A DNA stretch of 64,000 nucleotides from Craterostigma plantagineum (lineage: Eukaryota > Streptophyta > Magnoliopsida > Lamiales > Linderniaceae). Where the stretch lies: assembly GCA_027422505.1 (NCBI GenBank), contig JAPQWV010000051.1, positions 3,005,501 to 3,069,500 of the forward strand, given 5' to 3'. Shown here one piece after another: positions 1 through 10,921 of this stretch. Both the position numbers and the translations under genes were made by a program. How positions within the stretch are numbered: position 1 is the stretch's first letter; every line of letters begins with the position of its first letter. The notes below the pieces were generated by a model. That model was not told where the DNA came from and searched no databases. It was given only the letters and a program-made list of their open reading frames with translations.

Positions 1-99
1 CCCTAGTCATGAAAGCAACTTGGTCCGAGTTTAGTCTGTTGTTATTTATTTAATTGTTGAAAAAAATGTCTTCTTTATTTATTTAATTTTTTATTTAAA

Positions 100-345
100 T
101 TTCCGATTTAGCGACGGAAATTCCGTCGCTAACAAGTACTTATTTTTTTTTATTGTTCTGATTTGGCGACAGAATTTCCTTCGCTAAACTGTATGTTTTT
201 TATTTTCCTATTTGGCGACGGAAATTCCGTCGCTATTCTCTATTTATTTTTTTTCCGTCGCTATTCTCTATTTATTTTTTTTTTTTTTAAAAATTCTGAT
301 TTAGCGACGGATTTTCCGTCGCTAAAATCCGTCGCTAAATCGTTT
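100..345. repeat. Inverted GCGACGG/CCGTCGC units (CACTA-type subterminal repeat)
   Basis: About five copies of a unit with GCGACGG followed closely by its complement CCGTCGC occur at roughly 105-132, 160-187, 212-236 and 299-341, separated by T-rich DNA. Each unit can fold on itself. Such units are common in the subterminal regions of plant CACTA transposons. No CACTA terminus is seen for this block, so it may be a fragment of an element that extends beyond the window start. Confidence 0.45.
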
Positions 346-994
346 TAACGGTGTTAGCCGGTCAATCCGTTAGTTTTTGACGGTCAACTGGCGGGAAGTA
401 CGAATACTGATTAACGGATGATAACTGAGGGACTAACAGTGATGAAGCATGTTTTTGGGGGACCAAAAGTGATTTTGGGGTATAATTCGGGGACGAAAAT
501 TGTAATTATCCCTATTTCAAATCAACATAACTATGAGGTAATTGGGATGTTGAGTCATGGTTTCAGTTTTTGATCTTAAATACTTAAACTTCCGAGTCTT
601 CTCGTGCTGGTGTCCTTTACTACCTATTCACCATCTTTATAGGGGAAGATTGGGAATGCTCTCTACATATATTAACGATCATTCTTGTTTTCACTTGATG
701 AATAGGTTGGATTCTGAGTTATTATTTTCTTGGGGTTATGGAGATGAAGGAGAAGGAAAGAGTCATCTATGGAAGCTTCAAATGATGGCAACTCTGGGAC
801 GTGGTTCGGCGTAGTGTTTATGTTAATTGTGCTTTTCATTATTGGTGGAAACCATTTTTTTCATGTATTGGAAGACTTCGTCAGAGACGGACGGATTTGT
901 TGTTTATATATATATTTTCTGTTATTTATTTATTATATAGCTTAATTAATTAATTATTAAAAAAAATAAAGATCATAAAGAAATAATAAAGTAT
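346..994. other. Unassigned AT-rich spacer
   Basis: No gene is recognised. An 85-codon open frame at 557-814 (+) has no family signature, no intron signals and no supporting context, so it is not called. The stretch 400-530 (repeated phrases of the kind 'gggactaacagtga', 'ggggaccaaaagtga') looks like repeat-derived DNA. Confidence 0.4.
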
Positions 995-1226
995 AAAATA
1001 CATCTATCGACTACTGATTTTAGTCGCAAGTGGTCGGTACTTACCGACTACAACTAGTAGTCGCCTGTAGTCGCCCATACCGACTACTTACCAACTGCAA
1101 TTTCCTACCGACTACAATAAATTAGTCGCTATAGTCGAAATTGTAGTCTGTAAGTACTCTACCGACTACAAATAAGGAGCTACCGACTACAATTTGTAGT
1201 CTGTAGAAAGCTGTTTTTTTGTAGTG
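995..1226. mobile_element. Right end of a CACTA (En/Spm-type) DNA transposon
   Basis: The block ends at 1226 with ...TTTTTTTGTAGTG, the reverse complement of a CACTACAAAAAAA terminus, which is the hallmark end of plant CACTA elements. The preceding 230 bp carries at least eight copies of ACCGACTACA or its complement TGTAGTCGGT in both orientations, as expected of subterminal transposase-binding repeats. No matching left terminus with the same repeat type is visible, so this is an end fragment or an element truncated on the left. Confidence 0.6.
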
Positions 1227-1483
1227 CTAGTTAATACACCTAATCGCCCGATGCATCAATTAGTTAATATTTTTTGTTGCTTGGCGATTTCTTCTTCCAT
1301 CGAAACTCTGAAATTATTAATATATTCAATTCACTTAAAGGTCTTTCTTTCTATTAAAAATCAACTTTGTCATGGATAGGTGCGCCTAAGCTCGCCGGAC
1401 TGACCGGAAAGTCGCCGACAAGGTGCTCAGCCGATCACAGCTGAAGAGCAGAATGAGCTGAAGAGAAATGCTCAAGTACTGAG

Positions 1484-1740
1484 TGTTGAGCTTGCGATTT
1501 GGTGAAGATTGTTGGAGAAGATGTAGATTACTCAAAGTGCACAATCGGCACTTGGTTTTGTTTCTGTTATCTCAAATGAAGAAACTACAGTCCGTCTATT
1601 TTATATACCATAACATTATGAAGCGCAAAGACTAAAATGCCCCCACTAATCAATGTAAAAGACTAAGCTACCATCATATACTAACCGACTAAAAATAACA
1701 ACTTGAACTGTGAATGAGCTGTGAGCTTGATATCTCAACA
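1484..1740 (-). repeat. Copia-1 3' LTR
   Basis: 257 bp, TG...CA ended, nearly identical to 6361-6618. The last coding frame of the element runs into this LTR and stops at 1689. Confidence 0.92.
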
Positions 1741-3743
1741 TCCCCCCTCAAGCTCGGATGGTGAACATCAGAGAGTCCGAGCTTGGACAGCAAGAGAGAT
1801 AATTGAGAGGCGGAAAGCGTCTTAGTGAATAGATCGGCGGGTTGGTGAGAAGAAGGAATGTAGTAAGGGCGAATAAATCCAGCAATGTATTGATTGCGAA
1901 CGATGTGACAGTCAATATCCAGGTGTTTGGTGCGTTCATGGAAGACCGGGTTGGCTGTGATATGAAGAGCTGACTTATTATCACAAGCGAAAGGTATAGG
2001 AACAGTTAATGGAACCTGAAGATCCTTGAGGACATATGAAATCCAAAGAAGCTCACAAACGGTAGTCCCCATACTGCGATACTCAGGTTCACACGAAGAT
2101 TTGGAAATAGTTGACTGTTTCTTGGTTTTCCAAGAGATAAGAGCAGCACCAAGAGTGATACAATAACCAGTGAGCGAAAATCGAGTTAGAGGACAATTAC
2201 CCCAATCTGCGTCACAATATGAGTGTAGGGCAAGAGAGGCCTGTCTGGGATAAAACAGGCCGAGTGAGGGACATCCCTTCAAGTACCGTAAAATATGCAG
2301 ACCAGCTGCCCAATGGATCTCCCTAGGTTGTTGTAAAAATTGATTAAGTTGCTGTGTAGGATACGATAAATCTGGTCGAGTGAAACCAAGATAAAGGAGA
2401 CGCCCAATCAACCTTCTATAAGGTGCAGGATCAAGAAGCAAAGGACTAGAATCATCATGTAGGTTGAGCCCTTTGGGAAGAGGAGTGGGGACAGATTTGC
2501 AACCTAACAAACCAGTGCTGTTCAAGATATCAAGAATATACTTTCTCTGATTAATGTAAATACCCTGAGAAGAACGAGCTATCTCAACTCCCAAAAAATA
2601 TTTGGCTGCCTTCAGATCCTTAATGGTGAACGTATCATGAAGAAAGAGCTTGGTGTCATTAATCAATTTCTCGCAAGACCCGGTGAGTAACACATCATCC
2701 ACGTATACCAGTAAAATCAGAAAATTAGATCCACTCCTCTTTGTAAACAGACAATGGTCGTGTGAGGATTGGATAAAGCCAATGGATTGCAACTGAGAAG
2801 TAAATTCCTGATTCCACTGACGTGAGGCTTGCTTGAGACCATACAAAGACTTGTGCAAAAGACACACCTGATTAGGGAGAGCCTTCGAATACCCTGGAGG
2901 TGGCTTCATGTACACCGTCTCGTCAAGATAACCGTGAAGAAATGCATTGTTGATATCAAGTTGGTGCAAAGGCCAATTTCTAGCAGCAGCAAGTGCCAAC
3001 ACAAGTCGAACAGTGACCAATTTAGCCACCGGGGAAAAAGACTCAAAGTAGTCTTCGCCTTCGACTTGGGTGTATCCTTTGGCTACAAGCCGAGCTTTAT
3101 GTTTGTCAATAGAGCCATCGGGATGGTATTTGATCTTATAGATCCAGCGATATCCAATTGCCTTCTTCCCTTTTGGAAGAGTTGTGAGAGACCAGGTCTG
3201 GTTTTTCTCTAACGCATCTAGTTCCTGTCTCATGGCAACCTGCCACTCAACTTGGCATTTAGCTTGCTCATATGAAAAAAGTTCGCGAACATTAGACACA
3301 TTTGCTAAAAAAGACATATATGATGGACACAAATGAGGAGAAGGGACATATGGAAAAGTGGTTGGTGGAGTAGAAATGGAGTTACCAGAAAGAGGGATCT
3401 GATGAGGAGCAGTGGTGATGTTGTGAGAGTAATCTGCCATCCAGATCGGGGGCTGTCTTTTTCTGGTACTGATGCGAGTAGGGATGGTTGGGGCTGTATT
3501 AGGTGAAGGTATAGTAGGGATAGTATGAGGAGAAATATCAGAGGGAACATGACTTATATCGGGCAGCCCATCTAAATCAGTACTGTGAATTGTGCCGCAG
3601 GGTTCTGCTTCTGGTGTATTGGTGGTAAGATTAGGTGAGGGATCAGTGGGTACAGGACAATATACAAGGTCTGATGTATTTGGAAACTTATGGGCTTGTA
3701 GGAGTGTTAGGTTGTAGCATAGGGGTCTTGTAAGGAAATACAT
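1689..3743 (-). CDS. Copia-1 reverse transcriptase-RNase H (frame-separated part of pol)
   Basis: A 684-codon frame holding the Copia RT (RVT_2) and RNase H. After about 180 weakly conserved residues come [43 protein letters not shown] and the catalytic YVDDVLLTG. The RNase H part has CDADWG, an SSCEPEYRSM segment where most Copia elements have SSAEAEYRAM, and a C-terminal PADLFTKTL. The catalytic Asp and Glu are kept. The ORF start is not a real start: it overlaps the integrase ORF by 56 bp in another frame, so a frameshift near 3740 separates pol into two. The reading frame ends inside the 3' LTR. Confidence 0.85.
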   Translation of the reverse strand: MYFLTRPLCYNLTLLQAHKFPNTSDLVYCPVPTDPSPNLTTNTPEAEPCGTIHSTDLDGLPDISHVPSDISPHTIPTIPSPNTAPTIPTRISTRKRQPPIWMADYSHNITTAPHQIPLSGNSISTPPTTFPYVPSPHLCPSYMSFLANVSNVRELFSYEQAKCQVEWQVAMRQELDALEKNQTWSLTTLPKGKKAIGYRWIYKIKYHPDGSIDKHKARLVAKGYTQVEGEDYFESFSPVAKLVTVRLVLALAAARNWPLHQLDINNAFLHGYLDETVYMKPPPGYSKALPNQVCLLHKSLYGLKQASRQWNQEFTSQLQSIGFIQSSHDHCLFTKRSGSNFLILLVYVDDVLLTGSCEKLINDTKLFLHDTFTIKDLKAAKYFLGVEIARSSQGIYINQRKYILDILNSTGLLGCKSVPTPLPKGLNLHDDSSPLLLDPAPYRRLIGRLLYLGFTRPDLSYPTQQLNQFLQQPREIHWAAGLHILRYLKGCPSLGLFYPRQASLALHSYCDADWGNCPLTRFSLTGYCITLGAALISWKTKKQSTISKSSCEPEYRSMGTTVCELLWISYVLKDLQVPLTVPIPFACDNKSALHITANPVFHERTKHLDIDCHIVRNQYIAGFIRPYYIPSSHQPADLFTKTLSASQLSLLLSKLGLSDVHHPSLRGDVEISSSQLIHSSSCYF
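1741..1752 (-). other. Copia-1 polypurine tract
   Basis: The minus strand reads TTGAGGGGGGA immediately before the 3' LTR. This is the expected plus-strand DNA primer site. Confidence 0.8.
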
Positions 3744-5637
3744 GTTCCTTAAAGATCACATCTCTTGTAACTGAAACTTTGTGCTCACTGAGACTGTACA
3801 CTTTGTATCCCTTTTGCCCGTGTGGATAACCAATGAAGAGGCCTTTGTAGGATGTTGGAGAGAATTTATCCTTGTGTGGTCCCACATTGGTCACATAGCA
3901 GAGACAACCAAAGTTTTTAAGAACTGAAAAATCAGGTAATTGTAAGTGGAGTATTTCATATGGTGATTTCCATTTCAGCCTAGCACTTGGCAACCTGTTG
4001 ATAAGGTGTGTGGCTGTGAGAATAGCTTCGCCCCAAAACTTCTTAGGTAAATTAGACTGAAACATCAATGCCCTTGCCACTTGAAGAAGATGTCGATGTT
4101 TTCTTTCAACCACGCCATTTTGTTGGGGTGTATAAGGGCAACTTTTCTGGTGAATAATACCCAAGGAGGATAGAAGATTCTCACATTCACCGCTGCAAAA
4201 TTCTGCTCCATTATCTGGTCTGACGGTCTTTACTGTTGTCCGATATTGGTTTTGGATGAGGGTGAGGTAATTATGTAGTAGATGGGGCACTTGGGTTTTG
4301 TAGCGAAGTAGATAAGTCCAGGTGGATCGGCTAAAATCATCTACAATGGTAAGGAAATAGTGGTTGTTTGATAGTGAGGGACAAGTGTATGGGCCCCATA
4401 AGTCTAAATGTACCAACTCAGAACATCTGGTGGTACTCGTGTGACTGATAGAGAACTCAAGTCTGTGTTGCTTTGCTAGTGGACATACATCACACTCCTC
4501 AGTTGTAGCACAATGAAACTTTATTACTTTTGAAATGTGTTTCATAACAGCAGACGAAGGATGCCCTAACCTAGCGTGCCACTTAACATAATCATCAGCA
4601 GCAATATCACTAGAAACAGATGTTAGAGCACTAGTTTCCATTGTTCGAAACAGTATTCTAGGTAAGTAAAGGTCAAGCATGGTTTTAATTCTTTGTGGTT
4701 GGAAGGATGACTTGTCCAGGATGTACAGCCCTCTCACAACACTTCCCACTGCAATAATCTCTTTAGTGTCAAGGTCCTGTAAAAATGAACAATTGGCCAA
4801 GAAAATGCAATATATGTGGGAGGTGTTAAGTAGTTTGCTCACAGATAATAGGTTGTATTTGAAGCTAGGCACATATAAACAATCAGCAAGGGTAAGGTTT
4901 GGGCCGAGATGTACATTGCCTACAGACTGAACTGAATTGACACTTCCATCTGGCAGAGTTATGTGTATGGCTGTTGTAACTGGTTTGGATTTTGACAAGA
5001 GGTTTATGTCCATACATGTGTGACTAGTAGCTCCTGTGTCCTCTATCCAACAACCCTTAAACATATGATCAACTAAAGCAGATTTAGTGACAGAGTTGTT
5101 ACCTGCAAAGTCACTGTAGTGAGCAAAGCTAGCTTGTTGTTGGGGCTGTTTAAAGTCCTTCTTTGCAGCTCCTTTCATGATCTTATTGAACTCCTCCTGT
5201 AGGACATTCATTTTGCTCACGATTGAATGCAGGTCCGGCTGAACCTCAACAGTTACAACAGCTATAGGGACAGAAATTTCACTCATGTCAAAAGGTGTAT
5301 CCATGACTTCATTCATGTGTGTGAAGACCTTATGTGGTTTAACGTCCCTGCTTCCCTTCCACCACTCAGGAAATCCTTTCAATTTGAAGCATGTATCTCG
5401 ATCATGTCCGCTCTTTTCACAATAAGTGCAGTGCAACTTAGCCTTCTCCCTTCTTCTCTTCTTGGACGCAAGATGCGAACTGCCCCCTTTACGATCATAT
5501 TGTCCGTGGACCTTTGATGCAATCATGGTTGCTTCACCTAATACCTTGTAGGTTGGAGTTACTGGCTGCAATTGCTTCTCAACACGCTGGACCATTGAAT
5601 AGGCTTTATTGACAGTCGACAATGGATCCATCATCAT
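3688..5637 (-). CDS. Copia-1 gag C-terminus, protease and integrase
   Basis: 649 codons. A zinc knuckle of form CX2CX4HX4C lies at residues 70-83 (CTYCEKSGHDRDTC). The aspartic protease site is DTGATSH near residue 200, followed by a GAG-pre-integrase segment (WHARLGHPS ... CDVCPLAKQ, an HHCC zinc site). The integrase core shows the D,D,E residues in HLDLWGP, RPDNGAEF and NGVVERKHRH. It should be fused to the gag frame upstream and the RT frame downstream; shifts near 5640-5740 and 3740 prevent that. Confidence 0.87.
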   Translation of the reverse strand: MMMDPLSTVNKAYSMVQRVEKQLQPVTPTYKVLGEATMIASKVHGQYDRKGGSSHLASKKRRREKAKLHCTYCEKSGHDRDTCFKLKGFPEWWKGSRDVKPHKVFTHMNEVMDTPFDMSEISVPIAVVTVEVQPDLHSIVSKMNVLQEEFNKIMKGAAKKDFKQPQQQASFAHYSDFAGNNSVTKSALVDHMFKGCWIEDTGATSHTCMDINLLSKSKPVTTAIHITLPDGSVNSVQSVGNVHLGPNLTLADCLYVPSFKYNLLSVSKLLNTSHIYCIFLANCSFLQDLDTKEIIAVGSVVRGLYILDKSSFQPQRIKTMLDLYLPRILFRTMETSALTSVSSDIAADDYVKWHARLGHPSSAVMKHISKVIKFHCATTEECDVCPLAKQHRLEFSISHTSTTRCSELVHLDLWGPYTCPSLSNNHYFLTIVDDFSRSTWTYLLRYKTQVPHLLHNYLTLIQNQYRTTVKTVRPDNGAEFCSGECENLLSSLGIIHQKSCPYTPQQNGVVERKHRHLLQVARALMFQSNLPKKFWGEAILTATHLINRLPSARLKWKSPYEILHLQLPDFSVLKNFGCLCYVTNVGPHKDKFSPTSYKGLFIGYPHGQKGYKVYSLSEHKVSVTRDVIFKEHVFPYKTPMLQPNTPTSP

Positions 5638-5716
5638 TATATTTCTTTCATAGCTTGGAAGGAGTCGTTCAGTCCTAGCACGAATTGAACAAGCTTGTCC
5701 TCTTCTTCTCTATTCA

Positions 5717-6280
5717 TCAGGACCTTAGCAACTTCAGCAGGACACTCAGGTGGTCATATTGATCCCACAGCCTTTTCAGCGCACTATAGTATTTGATTAA
5801 TGGTTGATCTCCTTGCTTTGTTGCCATCAACTCTTCTTTCATTCGTAGTAACATAGGTCCATTCGTGTTACCATAGCGTTCTGCTAAATCATCCCACAAT
5901 TGCTTCGAAGTTGTGGTATAAAGGAAATTATCCATGATTTCCCTCGAAATCGAAGCACTAAGCCACGACTTCACAGTGTTGTCCACGCGTTTCCATTTCA
6001 CATACTGCATTGTTTTCAACGCAGGTCTAGGACAAGTTCCATCGACAAAACCTATCTTCATCTTAGATTCCAACGAAGTCACCATCGCACGGTTCCAGCT
6101 CCAGTAATTATACTCAGTTAATTGGAATGAAATGAGTTGCATACCAGGATTGACTCCATCGTGTAGATTGAAGACCTCGGCACAACTCAACATTTCTTCC
6201 TCAAGGCTCGTATTGCTCTGTTCGCGATTCACATCAGAGTTCACAAGTTCCTCATTCTCAATATTGAGTCCTGATGCCAT
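5717..6280 (-). CDS. Copia-1 gag (capsid) N-terminal part
   Basis: 187 codons beginning MASGLNIENEE, 80 bp inside the primer-binding site. The segment FQLTEYNYWSWNRAM and the following GFVDGTCPRP ... WLSASISREI match the plant Copia gag domain (Retrotran_gag_3/UBN2 type). It ends prematurely: the next 70 bp still encode gag-like residues in another frame, so a frameshift near 5740 and another near 5640 break the join to the zinc-knuckle/protease frame. The product would form the nucleocapsid-like particle. Confidence 0.82.
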   Translation of the reverse strand: MASGLNIENEELVNSDVNREQSNTSLEEEMLSCAEVFNLHDGVNPGMQLISFQLTEYNYWSWNRAMVTSLESKMKIGFVDGTCPRPALKTMQYVKWKRVDNTVKSWLSASISREIMDNFLYTTTSKQLWDDLAERYGNTNGPMLLRMKEELMATKQGDQPLIKYYSALKRLWDQYDHLSVLLKLLRS

Positions 6281-6348
6281 TTTTCAGATTCAATCGACTG
6301 TATCTGAGTAAAGTTCTGCTGCAAACTTCGATCGGCTTTAATCGACCA

Positions 6349-6360
6349 GCTCTGATACCA
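6349..6360 (-). other. Copia-1 primer-binding site (tRNA-iMet)
   Basis: The minus strand TGGTATCAGAGC directly follows the 5' LTR. This is the usual plant initiator-Met tRNA complement. Confidence 0.92.
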
Positions 6361-6618
6361 TGTTGAGCTTGCGATTTGGTGAAGATTGTTGGAGAAGATG
6401 TAGATTACTCAAAGTGCACAATCGGCACTTGGTTTTGTTTCTGTTATCTCAAATGAAGAAACTACAGTCCGTCTCTTTTATATACCATAACATTATGAAG
6501 CGCAAAGACTAAAATGCCCCTCACTAGTCAATGTAAAAGACTAAGCTACCATCCTATACTAATCGACTGAAAATAACAACTTGAACTGTGAATGAGCTGT
6601 GAGCTTGATATCTCAACA
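6361..6618 (-). repeat. Copia-1 5' LTR
   Basis: 258 bp partner of 1484-1740. The flank CTGAG at 6619-6623 repeats 1479-1483. Confidence 0.92.
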
Positions 6619-7228
6619 CTGAGGTTTTAAGCTGCGAATTATTGTGGGCCGTTCGATCGTTGCGCACCATATCTGATGGTTGAGGTTTAAACATGGTAGA
6701 TTAAATGTGGAACGTTAGATGTGGCGCAGTAGAAGATCAATGGTTCAGATTCATTCCAGGAAGAAATGCTTTAGCAACTCTTTAAATGAAATAATGATTT
6801 CTGTATAAGCTGTGATCAAATGCAGGCCATTGGATGGAGCAAATCTGATCAGACGGCTGAGACTAGCTGCGACTGAATTAACACTTGAAGCAGTGATATA
6901 AATATCAGAACAGAGAGCTCGACGACACCACTTTGAGAGCTTGTAACTTTTGCTAGAGAGCGAATTAGCGAAAGTTGTCAAATAGGGTTTGATAGTAGAC
7001 TTTGAGTACTGTAACACTCTAGTTGGAGATCGATCAAATAGAAAGCTCTGTTAGTCCGTGGATGTAGGCAAAGTTTACCGAACCACGTTAATTCGTTGTG
7101 CATTTTCAGTTCATTTTCGGTTCTGTTTTCGCGTGAATTCGATCTGCGATCGATCGAATTGAGCTGATCGGTGAGTGTGCGAGTATTCTCTGATCAATTG
7201 CGAGTCGATTGCAGCTAGAATCTCAACA

Positions 7229-7678
7229 AACGTAACCTCTAAATTCAGTCGATTGATATCTCCTTTGATTTTACACTTTATACTATTCATAAGTATAATT
7301 AAAATGTTATCTCTAATATCCTAGCAACGAAGGTTTTTACTGAAGAACATATTAACTAAGAATTAATACCAAGTTAGATGCCCGAAGCTATTTTCCACCT
7401 AAGGGTTATAAATCCATCTTATATCTACTTTACCCGTAAATCATCTAACTAGGTATTCCAAAGTTCAGACCCTCAGTGTTTGATCTACTCTCTTGTTGTT
7501 CTTCCTGTTAGAAAGTAACTTCAATTTTATTAACTTGCAGACGTGAGTCTACACAAGTCTAAGCAACCATAATGTTAACATGAATTTAAGCTCAACAATT
7601 AGGGTTTCTCTCAAATATATCATGTCTGAAGATATACGAATTTTCATGCTTAATACTTCCTTTCCTAGGACATGCTAG
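7229..7678. other. Spacer between nested insertions, no gene
   Basis: AT-rich DNA with no coding signature. It probably belongs to the interrupted host LTR, because it lies between the solo-LTR end and the Copia-2 insertion site GCTAG. Confidence 0.35.
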
Positions 7679-8284
7679 TGTTGGGAATGGTGGTGGGCCC
7701 TGCGGTGGTCAGTGGGCCCCGCAGCGGAACATGTCTCGGTTTGGCTCGGTACGACGATCAGGAGAAGTGGACCCACGGGGTAAATTTGGTGGGACCCGCA
7801 CATTAACTATCACGGTAAAAATAAAATTACCGTAAAGTAAGAAAGAACACCAGAATTTTAACGTGGAAAATCCTCTGTTAACGAAGAGGGAAAAACCACG
7901 GCCGAGTCGGCAAAATCTTCACTATAGTAAAAATTACAACCCTCGAATTTTTACTATCTCACTTTTACCACTCGTGTTTACCTCACACCTCTCTGTGGAT
8001 GTGGAACCCTATCAGTTTCTACCTGAACTGATAACTCACAACTCACTCGAACTACTTCTCTCTATATAGTAAAACTCGAATGAGCTTGTGATGATAATAA
8101 CTGAAGAACCCTCAGCCTATTTATAGATGTCTTCAGCTCTTTCGGACCGCTCGAAATGGGTGGCCAGGAATCCGCCGCGTCGCCCTTCAATATAGACCTT
8201 TCATTAATTTAATAAAATATTAAAATAATATTTTATTTTTTTTCTTTCAAAGCTGGTGGGTGGTAGGTGGGCTGGAAGTCAACA
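7679..8284 (-). repeat. Copia-2 3' LTR
   Basis: 606 bp, TG...CA ended; longer than its partner through small indels (for example an extra CGG near 7725 and a longer T-run near 8235). Confidence 0.9.
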
Positions 8285-8297
8285 ATTCTCCCCCTCC
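8285..8297 (-). other. Copia-2 polypurine tract
   Basis: The minus strand GGAGGGGGAGAAT precedes the 3' LTR. Confidence 0.8.
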
Positions 8298-9824
8298 AGC
8301 CTCTTCATTATTTGCGGGGAAGATCTCATACCGCTCCAGCGGTAGCCCATGCCGGCTTGCCCGACGCAGAACTCTGTCTTCTCCTTGGAAATAACCCTCG
8401 TCAGAATGTCCGCAATATTCTTGTCTGTGTGGATCTTCTGCAGCTTGAACGCTTTCTCCTCAATAGCCAGTCTGAGCCAATAATAACGAACGTCAATGTG
8501 TTTCATCCTCGAATGATACATAGTATTCTTGCTCAAGTCCAAAGCACTTTGACTATCGCAAAATATTATGTACTCCTCCTGTTGAATTCCCAGCTCCTGA
8601 AGGAATCTCTTTAACCAGAGCATCTCCTTGCCAGCTTCTGTTGCTGCAACATACTCCGCTCAGTAGTTGATAAAGAAACACATTTTTGTAACCTTGACTG
8701 TCATGAGATAGCTCCCCCTGAGAATGTAAATATGTATCATGACGTTGACTTTCTGCTGTCGAGATCACCGGCCATATCAGCATCCGTGTAGCCTGTAAGA
8801 AAACATTTACCACTTTGTTAGGCATAATTTGGAAGTTCCTCTCAGGTACCTCAAGATCCGCTTCACTGCTTCCCAATGTGACTTCTCGAGATTCGATAGA
8901 AATCGACTCACAACGCCAACTGCGTGAGCGATATCTGGCCTCGTACACACCATGGCGTACATCAAACTTCCGACCGACGATGAATATGGAACATCTGGGA
9001 CATCTTCTCCGTCTTCAGTTGTTGATGGACTGGATTTCTTTCGCAACTGAAAGTGTGCGGCAAGTGGCGTGCTAACTGGCTTAGCATCCTTCATATTGAA
9101 CCTCTCTAGAATTCGTTCAATATAGTGCTCCTAGGATAACCACAATTTTCCAGCTTTTCGATCTCGGGTAATCTCCATTCCGAGAATCCGCTTTGCCGAA
9201 CCCAAATCCTTCATGTCAAACGTCTTTGACAAATCTTTCTTTAACATGCTGATCATCTCTGCATCTTGTCCGACAATTAGCATATCATCAACATACAGGA
9301 GAAGAACGATAAATTTACCATTAGAGTATCTCCGGACGTAAACACATGGATCTGCATCTGTTCTCTTGAACCCTGATGCACCATGAAAGAATCAAATTTC
9401 TTGTACCACTGCCGTGGAGCTTGTTTTAGTCCGTACAAGCTTTTCTTCAACCGGTAGACCATGTCCTCTTTACCTCTACCTCGAACCCTTCTGGTTGTTT
9501 CATATATATCTCCTCATCAAGATCACCATGCAAGAATGCGGTCTTCACTTCGAGTTGCTCCAAGTGAAGATCCATGGTAGCAGCTAGTCCTAGTATGACT
9601 CTGATTGAACTCATCTTCATGACCGGTGAAAATATCTCGTGAAATTCGATTCCCTTCCTCTGAGTGAAACCTTTGACCACTAATCGAGCCTTGTATCTGA
9701 CCAGCTTTCCATCATCCTTCTTTAATTTGTACACCCATTTGTTCTTGAGTGTCTTCTTTCCTTTCGGCAATCGAACTAACTCGTACGTATCATTCTTCTT
9801 CAGAGAATCCATCTCCTCTTGCAT
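8298..9824 (-). pseudogene. Copia-2 reverse transcriptase and RNase H, multiply frameshifted
   Basis: Read from 9824 leftward. The RT starts with LPKGKKTLKNKWVYKLK, KARLVVKGFTQRKG and [19 protein letters not shown] in one frame. The next frame begins near 9462 with [18 protein letters not shown] third starts near 9094 (KPVSTPLAAHF, SVGSLMYAMVCTRPDIA), and the RNase H end at 8623-8298 (FCDSQSALDL, KHIDVRYYWLR, NIADILTR) is in a further frame. At least four frame changes are needed to cover the domain, so no active enzyme can be made. Confidence 0.8.
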
Positions 9825-10075
9825 GGCATTTATCCAACAATCTTTGTCCCTATAAGATTATACTTCCTGGAAGCTCTCCGGCTCCCCCTTGTCAGTAATC
9901 AAAATATAATCAGAACTCGGATACCTCGTAGATGGTTGGCGTTCCCTCGTTGACCTTCTCAGATGAGGTTCAACTGCTTCTTGCACATCTGAAGGCTCCC
10001 CTGCTCATTACCTTCAGTGTGTTCATCTACAACAGGTTCATCATCATCAATAGCTGGCTCTTCTAGTTCAGTTTC

Positions 10076-10878
10076 TTATTGTTGCATTCCTTCCTCCGTG
10101 GCACCGTCATATGGAATGTTGACTGGTGTATCGTCCACACCGCTACCTGTGGATTTCATCACATCGACATCTGAGTCGCCCATGATCTCATGCTCATGGA
10201 ATACTACGTCTCGACTTCGAACAGTCTTCTTCTTCTTTGGATCCCAAAGTCTGTAGTCGAACTCCTCGTCTCCGTACCCAACAAAGATGCATGGATTTGA
10301 TTTATCATCAAGCTTCGATCTTTGCTCCTTCGGTACATGCATGAACGCTTTGCAGCCAAACACTCTCAAATGCGAATATGAGATGTCTCTACTGGTCCAC
10401 ACCTTCTGTGGAATGTCAAAATCCAACGCCGATGAAGGTAGTAGGTTGATAAGATAGACTGCAGTGTTGACAGCTTCCCCCAAAATGACTTAGATAGATT
10501 AGCCATCTTGAGCATCGCTCGGACTCTCTCCATAATTGTCCGATTCATTCTCTCAGCGACACCATTTTGCTGAGGAGTATCAGGAACTGTCTTCTCATGC
10601 CTAATGCCATGCTTCGTGGAATAATCTGTGAACTCCCGAGAGATGTATTCGCCACCATTATCTGTGCGTAGACACTTTAGCGGTATTCCCGTTTCTCTTT
10701 CCACCATCGCATGGAACTTCTTAAAATAATAGAACACCTGGTCCTTCGTCCGCAATAGATATACCCAGGTCTTGCGAGACGCATCATCAATAAAGGTCAG
10801 CAAATATTTGCTGCCTCCCAGAGATTCGACTTCTATGGGTCCGCATACGTCGGAGTGTACCAACTTCAACTTCTTCAT
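10076..10878 (-). pseudogene. Copia-2 integrase, frameshifted
   Basis: The frame 10366-10878 contains the integrase core with catalytic D, D and E in LVHSDVCGP, LRTDNGGEY and NGVAERMNRTI. Near 10480 the reading changes frame and the C-terminal part (RVFGCKAFMHVPKEQR, RDVVFHEHE) continues at 10076-10483. The order fits between protease and RT. One frameshift plus the separations on each side make it non-functional. Confidence 0.8.
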
Positions 10879-10921
10879 TCGCCTGGTTAAGTTCTTCGCG
10901 AATGAGACTCTATGTTGCTTC

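Larger units (their letters stand above)
1484..6618 (-). mobile_element. Copia-1: complete Ty1/Copia retrotransposon
   Basis: A 5,135 bp element on the minus strand. Direct repeats 1484-1740 and 6361-6618 begin TGTTGAGCTTGCG and end TATCTCAACA, and both outer flanks are CTGAG, a perfect 5 bp target duplication. A tRNA-iMet primer site abuts the 5' LTR and a purine tract abuts the 3' LTR. The internal order gag, protease, integrase, reverse transcriptase, RNase H is that of Copia. The frame is broken at least three times, so it is not autonomous as it stands. About five substitutions and one indel separate the LTRs. Confidence 0.93.
1369..7228 (+). mobile_element. Probable solo LTR interrupted by Copia-1
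   Basis: The flanks of Copia-1 (about 1369-1483 and 6624-7228) join into a roughly 720 bp plus-strand sequence with LTR features: a TATAAATA box at 6897-6904, a CCGTGGATGTAGG ... CCGAACCACG block at 7055-7085 (a frequent R/U5 signature of plant LTRs), and a terminal TCTCAACA at 7221-7228. The flanks AACTT (left) and AACGT (right) could be an imperfect target duplication. No PBS or coding DNA of this family follows, hence the solo LTR call. The left border is tentative. Confidence 0.35.

Noticed and set aside
557..814. 85-codon frame near the window start
   Set aside because: No domain, no conserved context and no splice or promoter signals. Chance ORF in AT-rich DNA.
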